Positions 36,768 through 49,800 of a stretch of DNA of 64,000 bases are shown in pieces (position 1 is the stretch's first letter; each line of letters opens with the position of its first letter). The DNA is taken from positions 508,023 through 572,022 of the forward strand of contig NW_019091538.1 of the NCBI RefSeq assembly GCF_001949145.1. The letters are read 5' to 3'. This DNA comes from Acanthaster planci. Its lineage: Eukaryota; Echinodermata; Asteroidea; Valvatida; Acanthasteridae. Made by a program: the position numbers and the translations under genes. The notes beneath the pieces were generated by a model. It did no database searches, was not told the DNA's origin, and saw nothing but the letters and a program-made list of their open reading frames with translations.

Positions 36768-38695
36768 ATGGCGGATGAGCCAAAACAGTATTGTTTTCAA
36801 GTGGACTCGACGGACTATAGTCAACGCCAAACGTTCAGCGGGAAGGGCAAATACCACCCTCACAGCCGGGTGAGTTGCCCCACCCCAATGCTATGGCTCC
36901 CCCAATAAAAGCACCGCTACTCACTGCTTAGCCCCACTAGTGTGGCACGGATCACTCCCGATTTATCCTAAGGATGGATCGGGAGTGAGAGTCCGTACCA
37001 CACTAGTGGGGCTACTCACTGCTCAGAGTTATCTTTCCTAGTGGTCATAGTTTTCAGAGACATTTTGTAAACTATATCCACCCACAGCTATGATTATCAT
37101 GATGGAACATTATAACTTCAGGCTGTACTTTATAAATTTCATGCTTTTATCGTCAAAGGCACAATTTTCTCATATATGTCACCGTATCTGTCCATGGTCA
37201 TACTTTATGTTCAATACATCTAGCATAGTAGAGCGGAATGTATTATGCGGGTCACGATCACGGTGGCGCCGCCGGGCCCCCCATCAGAGAAAATCCAGTA
37301 AAATTGCAAAAAGGTGGAAAAATTATACTTATGGTCCACGCAATTTATTGTCTAATAGAATGCATGCAGTACATGCAGTTGTTTTTAGATTTTCCCTACG
37401 CCGGGGCATGTCTCGATCATGACCCCCGCCGGTAACCATAAGACCCCTTAATCAGTTGTGCGAAAGCAACATGACAGTTTGAGAACATGCATCCTAGTCC
37501 CCCGCTCTGCAGTCCCACCCCATTTCTTTCAACCATGCTTCAACCAGCCCTTTGACACTAGGCGATGATGTTTAATCATAAACCCGCCCTGACCCCTTTA
37601 AATCAATTAAAGTGGCTTGCAAAATCAGGAGTAATTATGAACCAGTTGAAGTTGAATATAGTCAAATGAGTTTAATGGAGTGGTTTAGTTTCAGTTTTCA
37701 GCAGCCTGATGGCCAGTTTCATTATGGCATTATGCACGGTTTCTAAACTGCACCTGGTTACGATAGGAACCTTTAGTTTCCTCAAGTTGAAAGTCTGCTT
37801 TGCCAAATTCTTTTTCGAGTTTTACCGATGGTGCTGATGCATATGCTTCTTCACAGAAATGGGGACAGGCTTGGAAAACACCATTATAGGTATCATACGG
37901 GGAGATACAAACTTCTCCCAAGGTTAACAACTTTTAGAGCTGATATCTCACAAAGGGATATGAAAATACATCATTTGTGCTCACATGTCTTTTGCAGATA
38001 GCGTTCTAAAAAGACAGGACCCCAGCAAAGATCGCGCTGCAGGATTTTCGACTGCGCAGGGCCGGAATAAATGTATCGGATACACTGTACCATTATTTAA
38101 ATGGCTAGAAGATCCTATACGAAACAACAGATCTGGGTCTTTTTGGAAGATTGTTTTCAGCCAAAACTCCAGGCGTTCAGCGTTCAGCCTGTGGTTCAGC
38201 AAACTGCATCTCGCCTCTTGTCATAAACCCGCCAGTAAAATCGGTTCCCCAAAATAGACCCGTCCAAAAGTTACTTCCTGGTTCAAGATACAATGAAATG
38301 GTGTTCAGTGTACGTGTTGTGCGGTCTGAAGTTGTATAGCTCCAGCATAAAAAATTAAAAACGAACTCATTCCGTGCATTCGAAGCCAATAATTACCAGA
38401 GCCTGATAAGGAGAAGGCATACGTTGTTCCCTACAACTTCACGGTTTGGATGGTGAGTTGCTTCTCGTAGATTTAACTGTACACGCGTTGTCACATGTTC
38501 CTTGTGTCCTTGCAGTTACGCCTATTTTGTGCTCGACTGATGAGTGTTCATGAGAAAAAGGCCGCCATCACGGTGTGCAAGTGTGAAGTGATGTACATAT
38601 TATTCAGCTGTATGATGCACCCACCTATGTACGGTCTGACCAACTATGTCTTAACATTCGTGCTATTTGCAGCCCAGAGCTTACAGTACTCGTAG
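36768..38695 (+). CDS. Candidate four-exon gene for a small unidentified protein (138 aa)
   Basis: I propose exons 36768-36869, 37232-37313, 38400-38452 and 38516-38695, with stop TAG at 38693-38695. Donors are GTGAGT, GTGGAA, GTGAGT and all acceptors end in AG. Phases run 0, 1, 0 without a break, and no single frame shows the gene. The start ACAATGG is a good Kozak match. The protein begins MADEPKQYCFQVDSTDYSQR, continues through GKGKYHPHSR, GHDHGGAAGPPIRENPVK and DKEKAYVVPYNFTVWM, and ends with a hydrophobic stretch (GLTNYVLTFVLFAAQS) that may be a membrane anchor. I do not recognise the family. The fourth exon is the least certain and could splice onward instead of ending at TAG. Intron 1 carries a hairpin MITE 59 bases past the donor. 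Confidence 0.45.
36929..37013. mobile_element. Perfect-ended hairpin MITE with 10-bp target duplication
   Basis: The arms read AGCCCCACTAGTGTGG on the left and the exact inverse CCACACTAGTGGGGCT on the right. The inner arms ATCACTCCCGAT and ATCGGGAGTGA also pair, leaving only a small loop. The 10-bp word ACTCACTGCT flanks the element on both sides (36919-36928 and 37014-37023), consistent with a target-site duplication. Near-perfect arms suggest a recent insertion. There is no coding capacity. Confidence 0.8.
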
Positions 38696-40827
38696 CAAAA
38701 GCAAAACTACCTTTTAATTCTGGTAACATTAACTTGCTGCATGGAGGTAGGAAAAGACTACCTCCATGTTTGCTGTAGGCCCCTGTTGAATTGGAGTAAC
38801 TTGGACTCTACGAATCGCTGCATGCTTTGAACATTAATTTTTGACATGTCAAGTTACTTAGACGCTAATTGAGAATACACAAGTGTTACTGTCATATCCA
38901 CTCAAAATTTAGAATGAATATTTTATAATATATTCAAATATTAAACCTTCCAATTGATTACATATTCCAATGTTTGGTTCTACAAAAGTACAACAAAATA
39001 GCCCAGATGCTCCTTGGGCCCAGGCCAAACATTTGCTGGTAGTTTAGACCATAACAAAATAAATTGTACACTCATGATTCAATCCTGTAGAATTTCTAAG
39101 GGAAAGAAACTTCACGGTCAATCCATTCATCAACCTGGAGGAAAAACAAAACATTGGACTGCTAACTCCAGGGGATGCGCTTGATCTTACGTCAACCGGA
39201 AGTGCCGAGTTACTAACTCCAGGGGGTGCGCTTGATCTTACGTCAACCGGAAGTGCCGAGTTACTGGCACGGATAACTTATGTTTTGCTGTCGTCCATAT
39301 TTTGAATTATGCTGTGCGCACAATGTGTAAATAAAAACTACTCAAAATGGTTTAAATTTCCAGGTACATGTAATACTGTGCAGTTGTTGGAAGCAGTGCC
39401 TGAAGTCCCAAATAGGGGTTGGGTTTTATGGGATATGGTATTTTGAAAACCTGAGGGACTCCCTGAGGGACTCATAGCAGCCCGAGGCAAAGCTGAGTGT
39501 GCTACATGTACATGAATGTACACCCCAGGATATGTTTAAAATGTCACATCCCACATCACAGCAGTCAACAATTGTTTTGTCACATCTGTGTGCTTTTCAC
39601 TTGTTTTTGGTGGGAAATAAATGGTGACAAATGAACATCAGCAATTAGCAGCCCCTGCATTATCCTGTACACTGCAGGGACGTACGTGCAATGCTTGTGC
39701 ACGTTTACTGTATAGTACGTGTACATGTAGTATCCTACAACGTTTGCAGACTATGCGATGTCTAAAGGTTCGTGTAACATGCAGTTAAATGTATGTTGCC
39801 CTGTCACGTTACTGTTCTGGGCCTGTGAAAAATAGTATGTATTAGAGACACAGGTATAACTTTTTTCCTTCATGTTCACTGCATACTTGTAGAACATACA
39901 TGTAATGAAAATTTTGAAACAAGAATGAAATAACTTTCCAGTGATGTACTCTAAATGCAAGGACAGTTTTCTGTCAGTAGCATAATTAGATATACATGTA
40001 TGTTAAAAAGCTGCAGTATAATTGCACATGCATTTTGGTTTTACAGTGAGCAGAACGAAACGCTTTTTGACTAAATGTGTGTTTAGATTATTGGCGTATT
40101 GGCTTTGTTGATAAATTCTGATGGAACACCGGTGCAAATAGCTTTAAAAACGCCATACAACATTTTAAATTCTCAGTAGGTTTCTGCACAAAGATGGATG
40201 TGCCCAGCAGGCTCAGCAAGTTATCGCTCTGTATAGCTACAAGTATCCTAGTTGTTTCCACTGCGTGACAGTTGTTTGGCAGAAACATTGTGCAAGGGGA
40301 GGGGACCCAGTATCATCATAGTCACTCCTATAATAACATACTGGTAAATCACAGAGCACTGTCAGTGTTTTGAGTAATTTATGCTGTATCATAGACATTG
40401 TGCAGGATATTGAAAAAGGAAACTGAAAAGCAAAACATGTACACAATCACAAGCACCTAATGAACGAATGTAATCTTTGTGTTGGGTGGTACAAAGTACA
40501 TGTACATTTATCAATGGTCCAGTGTCATCCTTTGTGTACCAGTCTGTTGTGCTTATAGAACAAATCTGTCTTCATCTTCTACCGTCTTCTACATTCTTGT
40601 TAGTCATGGATTTGAAGTGGTACCTGGTACACGTGAGGCTGGAAGGTATAACTTTTAAGCTTGACTTCCCCAGACTACATGTACATTAACTCTGTGGTAC
40701 GTTTACTAGAACATTAACTTCAACATACGTGTACAGACTCTGCAGGAAGAATAGTGGGTTAAGGGACCCACCATCCAAACTGCATGTAATGACATCATAT
40801 TCATCATAAATTTACACTTTTTTACAG
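38696..40827. other. Spacer between the candidate small gene and plexin
   Basis: No supported exon is seen. It should hold the plexin promoter region unless earlier 5' UTR exons lie further left. It contains many ACATGTAC words and the 51-bp tandem duplication at 39162-39263. Confidence 0.5.
39162..39263 (+). repeat. Tandem duplication, two 51-bp units
   Basis: Each unit runs from CTAACTCCAGGGG to GGAAGTGCCGAGTTA. Unit 1 is 39162-39212 and unit 2 is 39213-39263. They differ at one base (GGGGATGCG versus GGGGGTGCG), so the duplication is recent. Sequence on either side is single copy here. Confidence 0.9.
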
Positions 40828-43800
40828 GATCTGACTGCCTGTGAATAAGGATCTACATGAGGGAGAAGTGCATTCTTGTCTCATCAACAATCCACAAATT
40901 ATTCGTGGAGTAAGTAAGCATCATGGAACCCCTTTTGAGACACAGTACTTTATTTTTGATAAATGTAGTTGGCATCATCTGTGTGAATGTTTTTATGGTA
41001 TCAGCCAACATGCAGCAAAGACATCTGTCAGCCTATGAGCTAACCAGCTTCAATAATCCTGATCAAGAAGATGTACCTCGAGCCCAAACGTTCAACCATT
41101 TCACCTTGAGTGATCATGGTGATGTCTATGTTGGAGCTGTCAATTGGTTGTACAGGTTGAATAGTAGGTTGGAACAGATACAGAATGCTTCAACGTGTGA
41201 TGACAGTATGCCTTACAATGGGATGCCGTGTCGTCGTACAAATAACTACAACAAGATACTGGTGGTTGACAGTACTCGGCCAAATGGGTTGATAACCTGT
41301 GGTGGTGTGTTTGATGGTATATGTCAGTTGAGGCAGTTACAGGACATTAGATTTGTAATGAGTGAATCAGACCACGATGTAGCAGGGTTTGAGGGTGAAA
41401 CCACTGTTGGTCTGATTGCACCGGGAAGAGGGGAACATGAAATGCTTTATGTTGCTGCTACGTACAGTGTTGAAAGGGTGGACACTACCGGACGTTTTTC
41501 TTCAATCGTGAGAAGAAACCTCAGCAGTAATCCTATATTAAAAGCCCGGAAAGAAGTTCAGGATGCAATATTTTTCAATGATGCCGCCCAATCTGAAAGT
41601 TTTTTTATTACATATGTTGCATCCTTTAGCCATAATGGATTCACATATTTTGTTGCCAACCAGAAAGAGGATCTGAATTCTGCTCACTATGTTTCAAAGA
41701 TGAACCGAGTCTGTCAAACAGGCCCAAATCTGGATGCATACACCGAAATCACCATCCAGTGCAATGAATCAGATGGTAGTGCGTACAGCTTGGTGCAAGC
41801 AGCTCACTTTGGACCAGCAGGACCTGATCTAGCCGCATCATTGGATCTACTTGCAGATGAGCAGGTGCTGTATGCTGTGTTTGCCAAGAACCAAGGAGCA
41901 CCGGGTACCAGTGATGTACCAACCGATCACTCGGCATTGTGTGTATACAGGATGACTGATATCTTGGCTGGCTTCCAAGAAGCAGTACGGGGCTGTATTC
42001 AGGATGGTACAGCATACTCTGTAGGCTACTTGGATGGTTCTTTCTGCAGAATGTTTTCGGTAAGTAGACTAAATCAGACAAATGGTACACCTACGTGTAC
42101 GTATACTGATCACTCAGCATTGTGTGTGTACAGTACAGGATGATTGATATCTCGGGTGGCTTCAGAGAAGCAGTGCGGGGCTGTATTCAGAATGGTACAA
42201 CATACTCTGAAGGATTTGCAGGGTTCTACACGTACATCTACATGTAGTAGTATGCAGTATCAGTGTCGCTTTTTAGAATTTCTATAATAAGGGAATAGAT
42301 GTGTGCTTCGCTAGTTTTAAACTTTCATTTAAGACCAGCACTGAAAAATGGAGGTGACTATGATAATTAAGAAACAGCCAGCCAAGCACATTAATTTTTC
42401 CCATTCATAAATGTGTATGTGATTTTTGAATCAGAAAGTAAGAACAAGTTTAGAAATAACAAATTTTCAACAATTGTGCTCAATAATTTCACTTCAGCAC
42501 TTGTGTGGTGCAGACTGCATCAGTTTGTGCGCTGGTCATGTGACAAGCTGTCAACCGACAGGAATGGCTAAACGGTCCTGGGTATTTATTTATACATGTA
42601 GCATGGGGTAGGTTGGTATGGATATACATGTCGTGTAGCTTCCAATTGTGATGAATACAGTGTTGACCAGACTGCTGTAAGCAACGCTGCATGCACGTAT
42701 CAACAGGATCATAAATTAAATGTAATTCATTTGATTACATGTACATGTACTTCTAATTGAGGAAAATGATAATTCGTTGGGTGCCTGGAAGAAGGACGTA
42801 AGCACTTACGCCCTTTTGCCGGGAAGCATGATCATTGAAAAAGAAACTTTTCCCTGCAAAAGGGATGTATGTATGCACCTGTTTTAGTTTAAATTAATGA
42901 AATATAAAGATTTCTTTCCACAAAAATATTTTAAAAGTTCCCAAGTTGTTTAATAAGTTGTTCAAAGATTGCTTTTTGAACAGCCTATGTTGATTTGTTG
43001 TAAATTTTATCTGTTTTTACTAAATAAAGAGAGTATGTTTCTTACGCCCTTTTGCAGGGAACATTTTTTCTGCTGTGATCATGCTTCCCGGAATCCCGGC
43101 TCAAGGGTGTAAGCGCGCTTACGACCTTTTTCTGGGAATATGACGAATTGGGAATGGAATACAGTGAGAAAGAGTACAAAAAATGACTGTGCTCTGATAT
43201 TGTAAATGCTTTATGTACATGTACTTTTTCCAAAATGTTCCTGTGAGGGCAAGTGAGGGAGCCATTTTGTTTATTTTCAATTCACAGGGCGTTCAACCTG
43301 ATAATTATTTGTGTAATCCTGTTGCTGATGGCATGACTCAGCTGTACAAGTATGCCAAAGGGATCACTCCTGTCTCATCTACAGCATTGCTTGAACAGCC
43401 CGGTAATTTGTTCAATTGTTTGCTTTCTCAAACCACCAGTTTCTTGTACAAATTTGTGACATTTTGAGTTTCTGAGAGATTTAACATGAGAAAGAAATGT
43501 TTTGCAGGGACTCTGATGTCATCAGTTATCACCAGCATCGAGGTCAACCAAACTTTGGCTTTCATTGGCACATCAAGTGGAAATCTTCTGAAGGTTATAA
43601 TAAATTTAAGACTTGCTTGATTTAAATTTACTTACATGTAAGTGTGCATGTTCCCGTGGCTTGTTAACAAGACTGGATTATAACATGTACAATTTCAAGC
43701 AATCTTTTTGAGGGAAATTTTGCTTATATGAATTTGCTTACAGTCAGAATTTTATCGTGTGAAATGTAGATGATTAACCCAATTAAAGACGGAAAAAGCA

Positions 43801-46800
43801 CCTAGCATACATTCGTTTGGAAAGACTTCATTTTTTTGTTTGAGCCACATTAGCAAACCCTTCTGTTATCAGCAGCATTGATCTCACCATGTTTCATTTG
43901 TTCAGGTTCACGTTGAGGATAAGACCACAGCCAGATTGTATGAGAGAGTGCCTCTAGATACCAGCCCAGTATTAACAGATGTCAAGATAAATGGCACAAG
44001 CAGAGAGATGCATGTACTCACTGAACAAAAGGTATTCTGAACCAACTGTATGATTGAAGGCATTTTTCCCTGGCATATTACAACAAAATTGTACAATTTC
44101 TGTAAAATGTCTGTAGAAATTATAATTACACCATACAGTGTACTTTCAAATGCCTTTAATACAACTAACAATATTCCATAATGTAACCCAAGACTTCTAG
44201 GTACATTTACGTACCACATTTAGCAATGTCCAGTGAGTTAAATCTCTCTAAACAATTTTCATTTCAGAGGCTTCTCTAGACTCTTATGGTAGAGTCATTA
44301 AAAGCAAGACTTGCATCCTTAGTATTAGTCCCTACACCAATTAAGTTGTTTTTCATTACTTTTAGAGAGAACTTAAATGTTCTTATTCAATGCAAATGTG
44401 ACATTCAGAATTTTCTCCTTGTTTCATTATGGCCATTGAAACAGGAAGTTGGAGATAAACTGTTGAAGTAAATACCATCATGGCAGATACATGTAGGTGT
44501 TTCATTAAAGGCCACCAACTGCAATTATGTTTGCTTTGGTCAAAGGTAGACATGCATGTCTGTACAAAAGGTATTTTGATTTAGGGCAGACGTTTGCTAT
44601 CTTGAAGTTTTGCTGCTCTCTCCTGACAGTTGATCAAAATGCGTGCTGAGAACTGTGGTCAGTATACCAACTGTGAGGCGTGTATTGGGACTGATGCAGG
44701 GAATGATGGAGACCCATATTGTGGATGGTGCACACTGGAAAGAAAGTAAGTCACAGAGGATGTCCTCAGCTTCCTAGTTTGTTGGTTTTTCACCTTCATT
44801 TATGTGGGAGGATTGGTCAGTCAGTCAGCCACTCAGTTTATTTGGGCAGAGTCGAGTATTAGAGAATGCCTCTTTGACTTGTCAGTTGTCAATCACTGAA
44901 TCTTGGTGGTGTTTGCACGGCCTTTCAGATTTGTCTTTTTAATGGAACTGAACGTCCTTTTATCCAGTAGTAAAATTACAGTGATTATGGCCGTCTGCTA
45001 TTGGAATGTTTTTACATTGCATTATATATTAGCCTTGAACCCATTCAGTGATGACTACCCTTGAACTGTTCATATTTCAGTTATATTTAATAAAGCACTA
45101 ATTGTCATACATATAAAAAGTTCTGATGCCACACACACCAATTTCCTGTTAAAGGAAAAGTCAGCAATTTTTATCTGCTTAATGTCTGATGAGAGTAATT
45201 GCCCTCCGATGACAAATCTTTGGCTTCTTAGGTTAGCTTACAGAAGAGAAAAGCGTACAGACAACATAAAGTAAACACAAAATGAGTTCACATGAAAAGA
45301 AAAAGGAACTTGGTCATTGGTCGCTGATGGCTGCCAAGACACACTGTACACTGACATTAAATTATTCTCATAGATGTTCAAGATATTCCGACTGTGACTC
45401 CCCAGATGTACCCACTCGCTGGTTGGCCTACAACGCTGCTCAGTGCATTAATATTACCGATGTAGCTCCGTACGACAGTCTGTCAATCACTGTCACGGAA
45501 CAACAGGTGAAAGTTACTAATATTGGTTGTTGGACGAATGTTTACAAGAAATCTGACGCACAGGTTCTCAATGGACAACACATTACATGTCAGCAGTGTT
45601 TTGCGCCAGAGTGACACCCATGTCAAGACAAATTATGCTTCTGGCCATTTAAGCACTTGATCGATATCAAAAGTGGAATTAAATCAGATGTGTATGGAAT
45701 TATCTCATGTCTTTATCTTATTCATAGTTAAAGTAGGGTCAGATGTCTCAGAGGTTAACTTCCTCCAAAGTCATATTCCATAACACGAAAGGGTATGAAC
45801 ATCTTTCTTCCTTAAAAATACATCTGCAACACATTACTTTTATGAAATCAGTCCATAGGGGGATTATTTCATGGATAGTCAGGAGAAGATTTTTTACACA
45901 TATAGGTCTAATTCCGCAAGGTAATTTACAGAGATTTTAAATGACATTTTGAATATTCTCTGATTGGTGCAATTCAGCATTGCTTTTGTTGACTAACATA
46001 CAAGAGATTCCGTCATCAATGATTGTCCAGTTCAAAATGTAAACTTTATTCAGAAGTTTTCAGTTTGTGTATGAGTGCACATAGCATAGCATACATAGTT
46101 TGAAACTTTAAACAAAGGTAGTCCACATAATGTAGGGTTAGCATGTAGTGTTAGAAGACATGTGGGCTCACTCATGTCCATGCAGTGATTTCCTCTTTCT
46201 AAAGGAAATGCCTAAAGGCATTTGTGGTCTGGGGTTATTTGTAGCAAAATGAAGAGGAACAGTCCAGGAAATTGTCATTTAAAATCTAGCTCGAAGGAAT
46301 TATCGTATAGAAAAAAGATCATTTTTTCCAAGTTTTCTAGGCCACGGAAGAAAAACGTAATGTCCATGTTGGGTATGGGAAGCAAGCATGTGTTTAAATT
46401 TGGGTGACCTGTGTCTGTGGAATGAGGTTCTTGGACTTGCCTCGAGTTCTTGAAAACGTCTTTATCAAGTCAAGTGTTGCTTTTAGATAAAATTGACAGT
46501 GCAGCAGTTACCCGACCTCAAGACTGATGAGAGTTATGCGTGTTACTTTGGGTCATACCAAACACCAGCTACAAAGAACGGTGATGTGCTCAATTGTACC
46601 TCTCCTCCAAGTAGTCAGATACCGCGCCTTCCACAAGGAGGTACGTTTCAAAGGATATTGAACATGCAGTAAAATAATTTCTCCTTGCTTCCTTGTCCGT
46701 AATTTGAATTCGGTTAGAATTTGTTCAGATTCTTTTGGAAATGCAAGTCATTTCTCAAACCACTTTTTATTTTTTGAACTCTTAAGATGAAAGGGCTTTA

Positions 46801-49800
46801 TAAGTTACAGTCTTTTCAGTAATGAATTACAATTTTATAAGAAACATAATTTGTTGCTGAAGGGTTGGATGATCTTTTTTCTATTTGTAATAGATGACTC
46901 GGTCAGAGTTGATGTGGGGGTCTGGTCTTCTGAAACTTCTGTTAGATTCATTGACACCGACTTTAACTTTTATAACTGCTCGACTCATACTACGTGAGTA
47001 CGCATTCCATTTAGTGTCCAAAATCTTGTTTTTCAGTCAAATGGACATGTGTTTCCTTTCTGTGTGCACTGATTTCCTTTTGACCCGTGCCAGATCATTT
47101 TCCTGTTGTTTGATTTGGTGCAATCACTTGTATAAATATCAAGGTTTTCTTTTGTCGTTTGTTTTCGTACATGTAGTTGTGTATCCTGTGTTGGTAGTCG
47201 CTGGGCCTGTGACTGGTGTGTGTTTGATAACAGATGTACTCATGAAAGCTCCACTTGTACTAAAGCTAATGAAATCATCATTACTGGAGAAAATGTAAGG
47301 ATCTTAACTTCAACTCTTACAAACATTAAACACGTGGAGTTTAGTTGTTTTTAAGTCCTCAAAATTATTGGATATGAAGAGACATTGCAATTTTAAATTA
47401 GACAAGGCCAGGCAGAAGAGTGTTATTTCATAGGTTTCCTTTGACTTTTATTTCAAGAAATCCTATGAATGCAGACACTTTGGTTGAGTGCATGAGAGCT
47501 TTGTACTTTGGCTGTGGAAACCCTAACCGGTTAGGGTTACAAAATGCACTGTTGATGGCCATAAGTATCCTTAATTTTGGTTCTTCTTTCTGTTATCAGT
47601 TTGTATTTCAGCTATTGTTTTTCCAACAAATGTAATGAGTTGCTGGAAATTGTAAACAGGGAAGAATTTTATTTTTTGAGTGGGAGGAAACGGAGGTGAT
47701 TACTAACGGTTGTTGTTTGTTTGTTGGGTTGTTTGTTTGTGAACTTACAGAATCCAGCCTCTTCCCCAATGCAAGGACCAGGATTTTGCCCTCAGCTGCT
47801 GAACCAGACTAGTGAGGTTCTGCTCCCTAATGACGTCAGGAGGAGTATAACCGTCACAACAAAAAATCTGCCAGCTGAAACTGGGGTTAGTTCTTTGTGC
47901 CGTTGCAATAACATCTGGCAATTTCATGTATCGTTCTCTTCCTGGTATCAGGCCCAAAAAAATTACAAAACCTCCCAATAGTGTCGATCACATGTATGCA
48001 AGAAATGTTCTCTTATCCCCCGTCTGTCATGACTTATACACAGGAAACTCTCAATTTTGTCATGCATGTAACTGAAATGAGCATATCCTGTCGCAAAGTA
48101 TATCTTGAAATATGTCATGCGTGCCCCCAAGAAAGAGGAAAACTTCCAAGTTTTTGTAGGAAAAGAATACCATTTGTCGAAAAAAGTGTTATAAAAATGG
48201 CCTCGTGTGTCCTCATGAAGGGGTTTCCCCTTTTTAGAAGCCTGATCTCAGGTTAGATGGGAATAAACAATTCCTGTGTTCCTAAAATTTTAGGTGAATT
48301 GTCGGACTCGGACCATGTTTACTTTTCCCGTTCTTGGAGACATAGTAGGGTTGTGAGAAAAATTCTTCTGTTTATACTCGTTCGATACATACTGCACATG
48401 AATCTACATTTCTAGCTTGTGCATCTTTGTTCTTGGCCCATGAAAAATGCTCTTGTCTTTTTACTTCAAAAGAGTTGGTTTTTTTCTCTTTTTCCACTCT
48501 TGCAGATAAACTTTCAGTGCAGTTTAGATGTGGATGGATCGCCTGAGACTGTTGGTGCAGTGCGAAACGGAAATAATATCACATGCAACGAGAAAGCTGT
48601 GAGTTGTGTGTTCAAGAGTAACCAATGTTTATTGTTATTGCTGTAGTATTCATAAGAACAGAACTCATCTGTCAGATTACATTACAGAACCAGGGAGATT
48701 GAAAGAAATTATGTCATTCAATTCTGGGTGAAATGCGATATGTATTTATCTGTTTGTGTATTTCCATTTCACAGTATACCTACTCCTCTGATAATGAACC
48801 GGAGTTTGCAGTGAGATTGACGGTGACTTGGACTGACATGAATGGCTTGCCACATATCCTAGATGACATTTATGAGTTTCATGGTAGGTTACAGAGAAAG
48901 GGTTTTTAACACTATTTATCAATCAACATGCTTTGTTATTTAGCAAATCTTAAGTCTACTAGAGTCTACTAGAGGAGTGTTCTTACAGAGTTAAAGGTTG
49001 CATTGAAATGGTCCTTCTCATCAAATGTTATGTTTGGTGCTTGGTCCCATGTATATTTGTAAACATACAACACTATAGTCAGTGTGCTAAGGCTTGAGAA
49101 AAGTTCTAAAGCTTATTCTGATAGGATTTGAACCCAAGACCTCCTGCTCACCAGTGTTTATCTCTCGGCCACCGACCATTGATGAGTCAGCTGGCCTGTT
49201 TGAGTGAGGGGGAATTGAGTTTTTAGCTTACTCGGGTGGGACTTTGTCAATTGACCCATGACCTCTCGCTTACCAGTACCGTTACATTTCTCACAGTGTC
49301 TTGATATCCGCTGTGAAATATTGCAAGACGGGGCTTTTATGTTTGTTTGAAATTTATGCTCCACTATTGACAGTGACATTGTACAAATGTGAAGTCCAGA
49401 AACCAGACTGCAGTCGATGTGTTACAGCCCGTCCAGAGCTTGGATGTCTGTGGTGCGGTGCCGTGCCTACCGTGTCAGGTGTTTGCAAACTGAATGAAAG
49501 TTGCACTGAAAATATTGTGACTTTGTATAATGGAGTGAACTGCCCTGATCCAGTTCTCAGTGAGGTGGGTTGATGGACTTTTAGTTTATAATCAGGCTTT
49601 AGAGGTTGGTTAAATATTTCTGTGTAGTAAGTAAGCTATCTTTCCAAGTATTATTGTGTGGGGTCTGCGTCAACATTTTGTTGTTGAAGGTTTCTACATG
49701 TGATATTCTCATGATGGCACGATACTGCTTTCATCTTCATCAGGCATTCCATGACTTGCCTTGAATGATTAGACAGAGCCTTGCATGTGAGTTGACGTCA

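Larger units (their letters stand above)
40923..44031 (+). other. Plexin signal peptide and Sema domain exons
   Basis: The exons are 40923-42059, 43288-43402, 43508-43593 and 43906-44031. The first is very large (379 codons), as in vertebrate plexins whose first coding exon covers most of the Sema domain. The leader has a hydrophobic core LFLINVVGIICVNVFMV. Sema landmarks include FNHFTLSDHGDVYVGAVNWL, NYNKILVV, CGGVFDGICQL and ALCVYRMTDI. The later exons carry the final propeller blades (TSIEVNQTLAFIGTSSGNLL, then VHVEDKTTARLYERVPL). Confidence 0.95.

Noticed and set aside
41749-42090. Minus-strand open frame opposite the Sema exon
   Set aside because: Antisense shadow of the plexin coding frame, with no domain and no splice sites.
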